From assembly GCA_001780825.1 (NCBI GenBank), contig MFIX01000156.1, positions 9,878 to 15,351 on the forward strand: DNA of 5,474 bases, written 5' to 3'. The stretch comes from Candidatus Glassbacteria bacterium RIFCSPLOWO2_12_FULL_58_11 (GTDB lineage: Bacteria > Gemmatimonadota > Glassbacteria > GWA2-58-10). Of this stretch, positions 1-5,474 are shown one piece after another. Numbering within the stretch: the stretch's first letter is position 1; each line of letters begins with the position of its first letter. Both the position numbers and the translations under genes were made by a program. The notes below the pieces were generated by a model. It was not told the origin of the DNA and made no database searches. It saw only the letters and a program-made list of their open reading frames with translations.

Positions 1-26
1 CTACGGTAAATACAACCGAAATGTTT

Positions 27-92
27 GCATTAAATTCCCCTCTTCAGGGGTGTCCGCGCAGCGGACGGGGTGTGTAATTTTGAGTTTAATGC
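27..92. repeat. REP-like nested palindrome with two adjacent hairpins
   Basis: Two small hairpins lie side by side. CCCC (37-40) pairs with GGGG (47-50) around TCTTCA, and GTCCGC (52-57) pairs with GCGGAC (61-66) around GCA. A further GGGG (67-70) follows. The pair is enclosed by a perfect 8-bp inverted repeat, GCATTAAA (27-34) and TTTAATGC (85-92), and alternatively by AAATT (32-36) with AATTT (76-80). Back-to-back GC-rich hairpins in AT-rich flanks, in a non-coding gap, resemble repetitive extragenic palindromes of the kind mobilised by REP-associated tyrosine transposases. Only one copy is visible here and no transposase is in the window, so the class is inferred. There is no T run after the hairpins, so it is not a typical intrinsic terminator. 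Confidence 0.6.
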
Positions 93-176
93 TTTGTTGT
101 GCCCTTGCGCGGGCCTGCGAGATTTCGAGTTAAACAGGCGAATTAAATATAAACGAGTATTACCGGAGGCATCGAA

Positions 177-1436
177 ATGACAAGCCGGGAAGTAGTCCGG
201 GCCGCCTTGAACCATTCCGCCCCCGCGCGGGTCCCGGTGGATTTCGGCAGCACCGGAGTGACCGGCATGCACGTAAGCTGTGTCGCCACGCTGCGCGATT
301 ACTACGGACTGGAGAAGCGGCCGGTAAAGGTGCACGAACCTTACCAGATGCTGGGGCTCATTGAGGCGGACCTTCAGGAGGTCCTCGGCCTGGATGTGGA
401 GGGAGTCTTTCCGCCCAGGACCATGTTCGGTTTCCCCAATGAGCGCTGGAAACCCTGGCGGATGTATGATGGGCTAGAGGTGCTGGTAAGCGCGGATTTT
501 GTGACCACAGTGGGTGAAAACGGCGATACGCTGATCTACCCGGAGGGCGACCGGAGCGCGCCGCCCAGCGGCAGGATGCCCAAAGGCGGATACTTTTTCG
601 ACTCGATTCTGCGCCAGGAGCCGCTAGACGAGGCGAACCTGGACCCGCAGGACAACCTGGAGGAGTTCGGCCAGGTTTCGGAAAGCGACCTGCGGCATTT
701 CAAAAAAGAGGCGGGAAGGGCCGCCTCTACCGGGAGAGCGGTGATCGCCACTTTCGGCGGCACCGCCCTGGGTGATATCGCCCTGGTTCCCGGGCCGTTC
801 ATGAAACATCCGAAGGGAATCCGCGATGTCACCGAATGGTATATCTCCACCCTTACCCGTCAGGACTATATCCACAAAATTTACGAGCGCCAGACCGAGA
901 TCGCCCTGGCAAATCTGGAGAAGCTCCATGCTGCAGTCGGCGAGCTGGTGGATGCGGTGTTTGTCTGCGGCACGGATTTCGGCGGCCAAAGCTCGCTGAT
1001 CTGCTCGCCGGATATTTTTCGGGAGCTGTACCTGCCGTACTACAAGCAGATAAACGGTTGGATACACAGCCACACCGCCTGGAAGACTTTCAAGCATTCC
1101 TGCGGCGCGGTAGAGCCGCTGCTGGAATATTTTATCGGGGCCGGCTTCGATATTCTCAACCCTGTCCAGTGCTCGGCCGCCGGGATGGAAGCGGAGGGGC
1201 TGAAATCCCGTTATGGCTCCCGGCTCACTTTCTGGGGCGGGGGAGTGGACACCCAGAAGGTCCTGCCGTTCGGCACGCCGCTGGAGGTACGGGAACAGGT
1301 GCTCCGGCGTTGTGAGATTTTTTCCGGCGAGGGTGGTTTCGTATTCAATACGATCCACAATGTCCAGGCGAAAACCCCGGTGGAGAACCTGGCGGCACTG
1401 TTCGCGGCGCTGAAAGAATTCAACGGGCAGAGATAA
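177..1436 (+). CDS. Uroporphyrinogen decarboxylase-like (URO-D superfamily) protein, putative methyltransferase-type enzyme
   Basis: This is a 419-residue cytosolic protein of the URO-D/MtaA/CmuA superfamily (TIM-barrel fold); no signal peptide or membrane segment is seen. The start is set by GGAGG at 165-169, seven bases before the ATG. The N-terminus (residues 1-24, with RVPVDFGS) is typical of the non-HemE branch and lacks the RQAGRY-type motif of true HemE. The C-terminal half carries the family pattern: TDFGGQ (266-271), SPDIF (277-281), HSCG (307-310), FWGGGVDTQ (352-360), and IHNVQ followed by TPVEN (393-404). In corrinoid methyltransferases the His and Cys of HxCG bind zinc. The third Cys expected near the C-terminus is absent, and His394 lies in that area. 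The protein is longer than its paralog at 3227, mainly through residues about 100-215. The substrate is unknown. Adjacency to a sugar-type symporter suggests catabolism of an imported compound. Family assignment is firm; a methyl-transfer function is only a possibility. Confidence 0.9.
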   Translation: MTSREVVRAALNHSAPARVPVDFGSTGVTGMHVSCVATLRDYYGLEKRPVKVHEPYQMLGLIEADLQEVLGLDVEGVFPPRTMFGFPNERWKPWRMYDGLEVLVSADFVTTVGENGDTLIYPEGDRSAPPSGRMPKGGYFFDSILRQEPLDEANLDPQDNLEEFGQVSESDLRHFKKEAGRAASTGRAVIATFGGTALGDIALVPGPFMKHPKGIRDVTEWYISTLTRQDYIHKIYERQTEIALANLEKLHAAVGELVDAVFVCGTDFGGQSSLICSPDIFRELYLPYYKQINGWIHSHTAWKTFKHSCGAVEPLLEYFIGAGFDILNPVQCSAAGMEAEGLKSRYGSRLTFWGGGVDTQKVLPFGTPLEVREQVLRRCEIFSGEGGFVFNTIHNVQAKTPVENLAALFAALKEFNGQR

Positions 1437-1452
1437 TTAGTTCAGGAATTCA

Positions 1453-1540
1453 GGAGACAGCCGTCAGGAGTCAGAATAAATTTCAAGGAGATTGCCGTAC
1501 ATCATTCTAGTCTTTCTACTGACTTCTGACTACTGTCTCC
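1453..1540. repeat. Imperfect inverted repeat of GTCAG-type units
   Basis: The left arm (1453-1474) and right arm (1519-1540) are reverse complements at 19 of 22 positions, and one of the three mismatches could be a G-U pair in RNA. The loop is 44 bases. Conserved blocks are GGAGACAG, GTCAG and AGTCAG. The left side also contains TCAGGA-like direct units (1442-1450 and onward), so the element looks assembled from short repeating units. It lies wholly in the gap between the first URO-D-like gene and the symporter. The left arm starts 17 bases after the upstream stop codon. No T run follows the right arm, so a simple intrinsic terminator is unlikely. It may be a dispersed palindromic repeat or a structured mRNA element separating expression of the two genes. 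Confidence 0.7.
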
Positions 1541-1606
1541 CGACTGCTAATAACAGATAACATACCTTCCGAGCCTATTTGAGTCCTATCTGATGGAGAG
1601 AAATCT

Positions 1607-3217
1607 ATGGGAAGCGTTTCCCTGTCCGCGATCGATATACTCATTTTCGCCTCTTATTTCGTCCTGATCGTCGCTTTAGGCCTGTTTATCGCCCGAAAGG
1701 AGAAAAAGACCACCCGGGACTACTTTCTCGCCGGAGACCGTCTCCCCTGGTACGTGATCGGCGCCTCGCTGACCGCCTCCAATATCTCAGCCGAGCATTT
1801 CGTGGGGATGATCGGCTCGGCTTATGCGGTCGGCCTGGTGGTGGCTAACATGGAGTGGGGGAACTGGTACACCTATTCGCTCCTGGTCTGGATTTTCCTG
1901 CCCTATTACATGCGCAGCGGGCTGTTCACCATGCCCGAGTTCCTCGAGCGGCGCTACAACCGCACCTGCCGTTATATCTACGCGGTCACCACCCTGGTCA
2001 CATATATCACGGCCTTTATCGCCGCGATCCTCTACGCCGGCTCGCTGGTGCTGCAGGCCCTGTTCGGCGTGCCATTGGTGTACGGTATCCTGCTGCTGGC
2101 GGTGACTACGGCGGTTTACACTATCTACGGCGGCCAGTTGAGCGTCGCCTGGACTGATTTCGTCCAGTTTATCGTTCTGTTTGCCGGCGGCCTGATCGTG
2201 ACTCTCTTAGGGCTTGGACAGGTCGGCGGCTTGAGTAGATTGCTGACCGAGCTGCCGGAGAAATTTTTTGTCTACCTTCCCGCCGGTCATCCACAGTTTC
2301 CTTTCATCGGGATGGTGGGGACAGTCCTCTCCTCCAGCATGTGGTATGTCTGCACCAACCAGTTCATGGTCCAGCGCTGCCTGGGCGCGCGCACCGAGTG
2401 GGACGCCCGGATGGGCGGAGTGTTCGCCGGCTACATGAAACTGGTGCTGCCATTCATCATCTGCCTGCCCGGGATTATCGCTTTCAGCCTGTTCGGCCCG
2501 GGCCGGGACCCGAACCAAATCTTTCCGCTGCTGGTGGTCCGATTGATCCCGGCCGGTCTGGTAGGACTGATCATGGCCGGGCTGGCCTCGGCGATCATGT
2601 CTACAATCTCCTCGGCGCTCAACTCGGCTGGCACGGTGGCTACCCTGGACCTGATCCGGCCGCTCTGGAAAAAAGAGGCCAGCGAGGAGCAGCTTGTCGA
2701 TTATGGGCGCCGGGTCGGCGTGGCGATTATGATTGTAGCGATCAGCTGCGGGCTGTGGTTCTCGTTCAGGCAGGGCCAGGTATTCCTGATCATACAAAAT
2801 ATTTACGCTTATTTCGCGGCGCCGGTGGCGGCCCTGTTCCTGCTGGGGATTTTCTGGCGGGGGACCACCTCCACCGCGGCGACAGTCACTTTTATCAGCG
2901 GTTTTGTCCTGAACGAGCTGGTTGACCGGGTGCTGTTCAAGCTGACTTTCCTCGCCGCTTACAACAGCTTCTACAACCGGGCCGCGATAGTCTTTTTCCT
3001 CTCCCTGGCGATCCTGTTCCTGGTTTCCCTGTTTACCCGGAAACCCGACCCGGAAGTGGTCGGGCAAATCTGCTGGCGGCCCTCGGACCTTAGCCTGCGG
3101 GACAAAAGCACTCCACGTGGAAAAACAGTTCTTCTGGTCGTGGCCTGGGCCGGCATGGCCGGCTCGATCCTGATGGTTTATGCCGCCCTGGCCGTATTCC
3201 AGTGGCTTCATCGCTGA
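1607..3217 (+). CDS. SSS-family sodium:solute symporter, SGLT/vSGLT-like, probable sugar or polyol uptake
   Basis: This 536-residue inner-membrane protein has about 14 hydrophobic segments (roughly 7-29, 46-79, 80-100, 122-147, 155-176, 182-207, 235-258, 272-297, 313-345, 368-388, 393-417, 422-448, 457-477, 507-530), the vSGLT layout. GGAG at 1595-1598 sits eight bases before the ATG. From my recollection of vSGLT and human SGLT1, the Na2 site residues correspond to Ala57, Ile60, Ala329, Ser332 and Thr333. Sugar-contact and gate positions correspond to His64 (SGLT1 His83), Glu83, Ser244, Tyr247 (inner-gate Tyr), Lys278 and Gln397. SISAEHF-like, CTNQFMVQR (249-257) and FLLGIFW (411-417) blocks are diagnostic of the family. 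Sodium-driven import of a sugar, inositol or related solute is therefore likely, although the family also carries other solutes. The downstream URO-D-like gene begins nine bases after its stop, so the two are co-transcribed. Confidence 0.93.
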   Translation: MGSVSLSAIDILIFASYFVLIVALGLFIARKEKKTTRDYFLAGDRLPWYVIGASLTASNISAEHFVGMIGSAYAVGLVVANMEWGNWYTYSLLVWIFLPYYMRSGLFTMPEFLERRYNRTCRYIYAVTTLVTYITAFIAAILYAGSLVLQALFGVPLVYGILLLAVTTAVYTIYGGQLSVAWTDFVQFIVLFAGGLIVTLLGLGQVGGLSRLLTELPEKFFVYLPAGHPQFPFIGMVGTVLSSSMWYVCTNQFMVQRCLGARTEWDARMGGVFAGYMKLVLPFIICLPGIIAFSLFGPGRDPNQIFPLLVVRLIPAGLVGLIMAGLASAIMSTISSALNSAGTVATLDLIRPLWKKEASEEQLVDYGRRVGVAIMIVAISCGLWFSFRQGQVFLIIQNIYAYFAAPVAALFLLGIFWRGTTSTAATVTFISGFVLNELVDRVLFKLTFLAAYNSFYNRAAIVFFLSLAILFLVSLFTRKPDPEVVGQICWRPSDLSLRDKSTPRGKTVLLVVAWAGMAGSILMVYAALAVFQWLHR

Positions 3218-3219
3218 GG
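3216..3219 (+). promoter_or_regulatory. Shine-Dalgarno overlapping the symporter stop codon
   Basis: GAGG uses the last two bases of the symporter TGA stop (3215-3217) and lies seven bases before the ATG at 3227. The overlap fixes the start of the second URO-D-like gene and implies translational coupling to the symporter. Confidence 0.75.
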
Positions 3220-3226
3220 TGCTTGA

Positions 3227-4189
3227 ATGATCGAGTCCCGCGAGCTCGTCCGAAGGACCATCCGCTTCCATAACTCGAGCCGTCTGCCGGTGGATTTCCC
3301 GCCCGAATACGGCAGCGATTTCGCCTGGGTGGGCCTAACCCCCTCGCCGGACAACCGGCCCAGGGAGGGGCTGGATGAATGGGGCGCTCTCTGGAAGAAT
3401 ATCGGGGTAAGCCATCTCGGCGAGGTGGAAAGATTTCCCCTGGCGGATTGGAAAGATTTTGACAGCCTGAAAATACCGGACATCCATGAGCCCCGCCGTT
3501 GGCGGGAGCTGGAAAAAGCCCGGGAGCTGGCCGGAGAAAAATATCTGTTGGGCGAGGGGCTCTCGATCTGGGAGCGGGTGCATTTCATCCGCGGGCTGGA
3601 GAACACCTGGATCGACACGGAGGAAAACCCGGAGCAGCTCTGCCGCCTGATCGACATCCTGGTGGAGATGAACCTGGCGGCGGTGGAAAAATATTCAGCG
3701 GCCGGGGTGGATGGTTTTTTCATGCTCGATGACTGGGGCCTTCAGCACGGACTGATGGTTTCCCCCGGCTCCTGGCGGAAAATCTGGAAGCCCCGTTATG
3801 CCAGGATATTCACCGCGGCCCATGCGGCCGGCCTTCAGACTTTCCTCCACAGTTGCGGGGACATTGCCGCCCTGCTGGATGACCTGATAGAGGCCGGCCT
3901 GGATGTGATCCAGATGGACCAGCAGGAGAACATGGGCCTGGAGGCTCTGGGGAAACGTTTCGGCGGAAGGATCACTTTTTTCTCGCCCGTGGATATCCAG
4001 AAAACCATGGTGTATGGCAGTATGGAGGAAATCCGGGCTTACTGCCGGAAGATGGTGGAGTGCCTGGGAAAACCGGCGGGAGGCTTTATCCCGAAATGGT
4101 ACAGCGACCCGGCCGGCGCCGGCCATCGCCCCGAGGCGATCCGGGCCATGTGCGGGGAATTCCTGAAGATCAGCCGGGAAAGGGCTTGA
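3227..4189 (+). CDS. Second uroporphyrinogen decarboxylase-like (URO-D superfamily) protein
   Basis: This 320-residue cytosolic protein is a shorter paralog of the one encoded at 177-1436. Both begin with an SRE-x-VR helix and a (R/L)PVDF block. Family landmarks are SPDNRP (40-45), DEWGALW (50-56), DDWGLQ (168-173), SPGSW (179-183), HSCG (208-211), FFSPVDIQ (251-258) and a C-terminal GGFIPKWY (285-292). His208 and Cys210 match the zinc-ligand pair of corrinoid/CoM methyltransferases. No Cys replaces the third ligand near GGF, where the sequence is IPKWYSD. The RQAGRY-type HemE signature is absent, so a role in heme synthesis is unlikely. Although homologous, the two URO-D-like proteins differ in length and C-terminal motif and appear to be different subfamilies rather than a recent duplication. 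It starts nine bases after the symporter and shares its operon. The substrate is not recognisable; processing of the symporter's cargo is the contextual inference. Confidence 0.9.
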   Translation: MIESRELVRRTIRFHNSSRLPVDFPPEYGSDFAWVGLTPSPDNRPREGLDEWGALWKNIGVSHLGEVERFPLADWKDFDSLKIPDIHEPRRWRELEKARELAGEKYLLGEGLSIWERVHFIRGLENTWIDTEENPEQLCRLIDILVEMNLAAVEKYSAAGVDGFFMLDDWGLQHGLMVSPGSWRKIWKPRYARIFTAAHAAGLQTFLHSCGDIAALLDDLIEAGLDVIQMDQQENMGLEALGKRFGGRITFFSPVDIQKTMVYGSMEEIRAYCRKMVECLGKPAGGFIPKWYSDPAGAGHRPEAIRAMCGEFLKISRERA

Positions 4190-4222
4190 CAGTTGACTGC
4201 CGGATTGCCCATTCAGCCGTGA

Positions 4223-4243
4223 TTGCCGAATAACGTAAGGCAA
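4223..4243. repeat. Short inverted repeat TTGCC-N11-GGCAA
   Basis: A perfect 5-bp inverted repeat with an 11-base spacer lies 33 bases after the second URO-D-like gene. It could be a weak hairpin at the operon end or an operator half-site pair for a dimeric regulator. No T run follows, so intrinsic termination is not supported. The left half is also part of a GATTGCC direct repeat (4203-4209 and 4221-4227). Confidence 0.3.
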
Positions 4244-4274
4244 AGAATTACAAACAGGTAAAAATTCCAAACCC

Positions 4275-4303
4275 TTGACACGGATAGTAGTTTGAATTAA
4301 CTT
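4275..4303 (+). promoter_or_regulatory. Candidate sigma-70-type promoter for nifJ
   Basis: A perfect TTGACA at 4275-4280 is followed after 17 bases by TAACTT (4298-4303), which matches the -10 consensus at only three positions. A better -10 (TATATT, 4335-4340) lies downstream but has only a poor -35 (CGGACC at 4312-4317). One of the two could drive nifJ, giving a leader of about 210-245 bases. This is consensus matching only; the organism's promoter rules are unknown. Confidence 0.3.
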
Positions 4304-4343
4304 TTTCATTCCGGACCAATTATCGAATCTTCTCTATATTTCC

Positions 4344-4382
4344 CCGGCAGTTTACTTTTCGAGTACCGGCAGGACCTTTCGA
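4344..4382. repeat. Two-copy direct repeat CCGGCAG-(N4-6)-TTTCGA
   Basis: CCGGCAG occurs at 4344-4350 and 4366-4372, and TTTCGA at 4357-4362 and 4377-4382. Together they form two tandem composite units with start-to-start spacing of 22 bases, about two helical turns. This phasing would suit paired binding of a regulator on one DNA face just downstream of the candidate promoters. It could also be chance; no known binding motif was recognised. Confidence 0.35.
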
Positions 4383-4493
4383 TTTATCCTTGAAATGAAT
4401 CACTGCGGCAAGGAGCGATTCGCCCGCAAAACAGTCCTGTTTCGTGCGTCCACTGCAACCTTCTTTTTCCCCAGCGTTAAATATAGTGAGATG

Positions 4494-4509
4494 TTTTTTT
4501 CTTTTTTTT
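4494..4509 (+). repeat. T7CT8 homopolymer tract in the nifJ leader
   Basis: Fifteen of sixteen bases are T, ending 43 bases before the nifJ ATG. I see no GC-rich hairpin immediately upstream, so it does not look like an intrinsic terminator. It could be a U-rich RNA-protein site or a slippage-prone tract. Confidence 0.6.
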
Positions 4510-4540
4510 GACTCAGCCAATAGCGGAATTCCGGTTGACA

Positions 4541-4544
4541 GGAG
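4541..4544 (+). promoter_or_regulatory. Shine-Dalgarno of nifJ, decides between two ATGs
   Basis: GGAG lies eight bases before the ATG at 4553 but only three bases before the ATG at 4548, which is followed at once by TAA. Spacing therefore favours 4553 as the nifJ start. Confidence 0.7.
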
Positions 4545-4552
4545 AAAATGTA

Positions 4553-5474
4553 ATGAGTAAAAAAATGATCACGATTGACGGGAATACGGCGGTCGCCGAT
4601 GTAGCGCATGCTACCAATGAGGTGATCGCCATTTACCCGATCACGCCCTCCTCCGGGATGGGCGAGGTGTCGGATGCCAAGTCCGCCAAAGGAGACAAGA
4701 ATATCTGGGGCACGGTGCCCACGGTAACCGAGATGCAGTCCGAGGGCGGGGCGAGCGGCGCGGTCCACGGCGCATTGACCAGCGGCGCCCTGAGCACCAC
4801 TTTTACCGCCTCGCAGGGACTGTTGCTGATGATCCCCAACATGTTCAAGATCGCCGGCGAGCTCACTCCGACGGTCTTCCATGTCACGGCCCGGGCCGTG
4901 GCCTGCCAGGCGCTCTCTATTTTCGGCGACCATTCGGATGTCATGGCCGTGCGCAGCACCGGTTTCGGCCTGTTCTGTTCCGGTAATGTCCAGGAGGCGC
5001 AGGATTTCGCCCTGATCGCCCAGGCGGCCGCGCTGCGCTCCAGGGTGCCCCTGGTGCATTTCTTCGATGGGTTCCGCACCTCGCACGAGATTCAGAAGAT
5101 CGAATTGCTTTCCAAGGAAGAAATGGCCGGGATGCTGGATGAGGAGCTGATCGCCGCGCACCGCGCCAGGGCGCTTTCCCCCGACAAACCGACTTTAAAG
5201 GGGAGCTCGCAGAACCCGGATGTCTTTTTCCAGGGCCGCGAGACAGTGAACAAATTCTACGACGCCGCCCCGGGAATCATGCAAGAGGAGATGGACAAGT
5301 TCAATAAGCTGACCGGCCGGCGCTACAACCTGTTCGACTATGTCGGCGCTCCGGATGCCGACCGGGTGGTGATCATGATGGGCTCGGGCGCTGAGGCGAT
5401 GCACGAGATGGTCGAGTACCTGACCGGACAGGGCGAGAAAGTCGGCCTGGTAAAGGTGCGCCTCTTCCGGCCGT
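4553..5474 (+). CDS. nifJ: Pyruvate:ferredoxin (flavodoxin) oxidoreductase, N-terminal part (truncated by window edge)
   Basis: The first 307 codons of a single-chain PFOR (family length about 1,170-1,230 residues) are present, and the frame is open to the window end. The enzyme oxidises pyruvate with CoA to acetyl-CoA and CO2 and reduces ferredoxin or flavodoxin, using thiamine diphosphate and iron-sulfur clusters in the cytosol. The visible part is domain I (about 1-258) and the start of domain II. Motifs include YPITPSS (28-34), EMQSEGGASGAVHGAL (60-75), TASQGLL (85-91), SIFGDH (122-127), FFDGFRTSHE (170-179), QNPDVFFQGRE (220-230) and FDYVGAPDA (261-269). Thr31, Glu64 and Arg114 fall at the same numbers as the pyruvate- and cofactor-contacting residues of the Desulfovibrio africanus enzyme, which supports the chosen start. 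The cluster-binding and C-terminal domains lie outside the window. It probably forms a separate transcription unit from the upstream cassette. Confidence 0.96.
   Translation, partial: MSKKMITIDGNTAVADVAHATNEVIAIYPITPSSGMGEVSDAKSAKGDKNIWGTVPTVTEMQSEGGASGAVHGALTSGALSTTFTASQGLLLMIPNMFKIAGELTPTVFHVTARAVACQALSIFGDHSDVMAVRSTGFGLFCSGNVQEAQDFALIAQAAALRSRVPLVHFFDGFRTSHEIQKIELLSKEEMAGMLDEELIAAHRARALSPDKPTLKGSSQNPDVFFQGRETVNKFYDAAPGIMQEEMDKFNKLTGRRYNLFDYVGAPDADRVVIMMGSGAEAMHEMVEYLTGQGEKVGLVKVRLFRP

Larger units (their letters stand above)
4190..4552. other. AT-richer intergenic region ahead of nifJ
   Basis: No gene is credible in these 363 bases. The stretch holds a small inverted repeat TTGCC-N11-GGCAA (4223-4243), a candidate -35/-10 pair (4275-4303), a two-copy direct repeat CCGGCAG...TTTCGA (4344-4382), and a foldable segment in which TGCGG (4394-4398) pairs with CCGCA (4424-4428) around the palindrome GCGATTCGC. 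This is followed by AAACAG/CTGTTT (4429-4442) and the T7CT8 tract (4494-4509). The mix is consistent with a promoter plus a roughly 200-base untranslated leader for nifJ. No riboswitch class could be recognised. Confidence 0.5.

Noticed and set aside
124..153. TATAAA (148-153) as a -10 box for the first URO-D-like gene
   Set aside because: No reasonable -35 lies at 16-18 bases upstream (best is TTCGAG), and AT-rich leaders give such hexamers by chance.
624..1358. Minus-strand reading frame (244 codons) opposite the first URO-D-like gene
   Set aside because: It is fully overlapped by a well-supported gene on the other strand, with no family motif.
177..1436. True HemE (uroporphyrinogen decarboxylase) assignment
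   Set aside because: The N-terminal RQAGRY-type substrate-binding motif is missing and no heme-pathway gene is nearby; the same holds for the paralog at 3227-4189.
2625..2645. TGGCACG resembling a sigma-54 -24 element
   Set aside because: It lies inside the symporter coding sequence and lacks the TTGC -12 partner at the required spacing.
2207..3271. Long minus-strand reading frame (354 codons) opposite the symporter
   Set aside because: It is antisense to a clear SSS gene, its product is rich in Gly, Arg, Gln, Asp and His as expected from complementing hydrophobic codons, and it shows no recognisable domain.
4490..4510. Possible intrinsic terminator at the T tract
   Set aside because: No GC-rich stem immediately precedes the tract on the + strand; the nearest hairpin (4429-4442) is AT-rich and about 50 bases upstream.
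4320..4520. Small minus-strand frame (66 codons) in the nifJ leader
   Set aside because: It requires a TTG start, its lysine-rich N-terminus is just the translated T tract, and no ribosome site or family was recognised.
4400..5161. Minus-strand reading frame (253 codons) opposite nifJ
   Set aside because: The opposite strand matches PFOR along its whole length; the antisense product is Gly/Arg/His-rich without recognisable motifs.

Overview
The window reads as part of an uncultivated, probably anaerobic, moderately GC-rich bacterium. All four genes are on the + strand and use strong Shine-Dalgarno sites (GGAGG, GGAG, GAGG). Their codons end mostly in G or C. Uroporphyrinogen-decarboxylase-like (URO-D-like) paralogs beside a sugar-type sodium symporter, together with a NifJ-type pyruvate:ferredoxin oxidoreductase (PFOR), suggest the FCB/PVC-type candidate phyla (for example KSB1, Latescibacteria, Glassbacteria or Planctomycetes relatives). 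That placement is an inference from gene style, not from a marker gene.

Layout. Positions 1-176 are a leader holding a nested double-hairpin palindrome (27-92) that looks like a dispersed REP-type element. Positions 177-1436 encode a 419-residue URO-D-superfamily protein. Positions 1437-1606 are a gap with a long imperfect inverted repeat built of GTCAG-type units (1453-1540). Positions 1607-3217 encode a 536-residue SSS-family sodium:solute symporter. Nine bases later, positions 3227-4189 encode a second, shorter (320-residue) URO-D-like protein, whose Shine-Dalgarno overlaps the symporter stop codon. Positions 4190-4552 are an AT-richer intergenic region with a possible promoter, small repeats and a T7CT8 tract. 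The N-terminal 307 codons of nifJ (PFOR) then run off the right edge.

How the genes may work together. The symporter and the second URO-D-like protein are almost certainly one operon. The first URO-D-like gene is co-oriented and probably functionally linked, but a 170-bp gap separates it. Neither URO-D-like protein has the HemE N-terminal motif, so this is not heme synthesis. Both keep the HSCG motif, which in corrinoid/CoM methyltransferases of the superfamily carries two zinc ligands, but both lack the usual third cysteine. The symporter keeps the sodium-site residues and most sugar-contact positions known from vSGLT and SGLT1. The simplest hypothesis is uptake of a sugar, polyol or methylated analogue followed by processing by the two URO-D-like enzymes. 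Their chemistry cannot be read from the sequence. PFOR is central anaerobic metabolism (pyruvate to acetyl-CoA, CO2 and reduced ferredoxin) and looks like a separate transcription unit.

The most interesting items are the URO-D / SSS / URO-D cassette of unknown function and the two palindromic intergenic elements. I found no CRISPR array, tRNA, rRNA, transposase gene or convincing intrinsic terminator.
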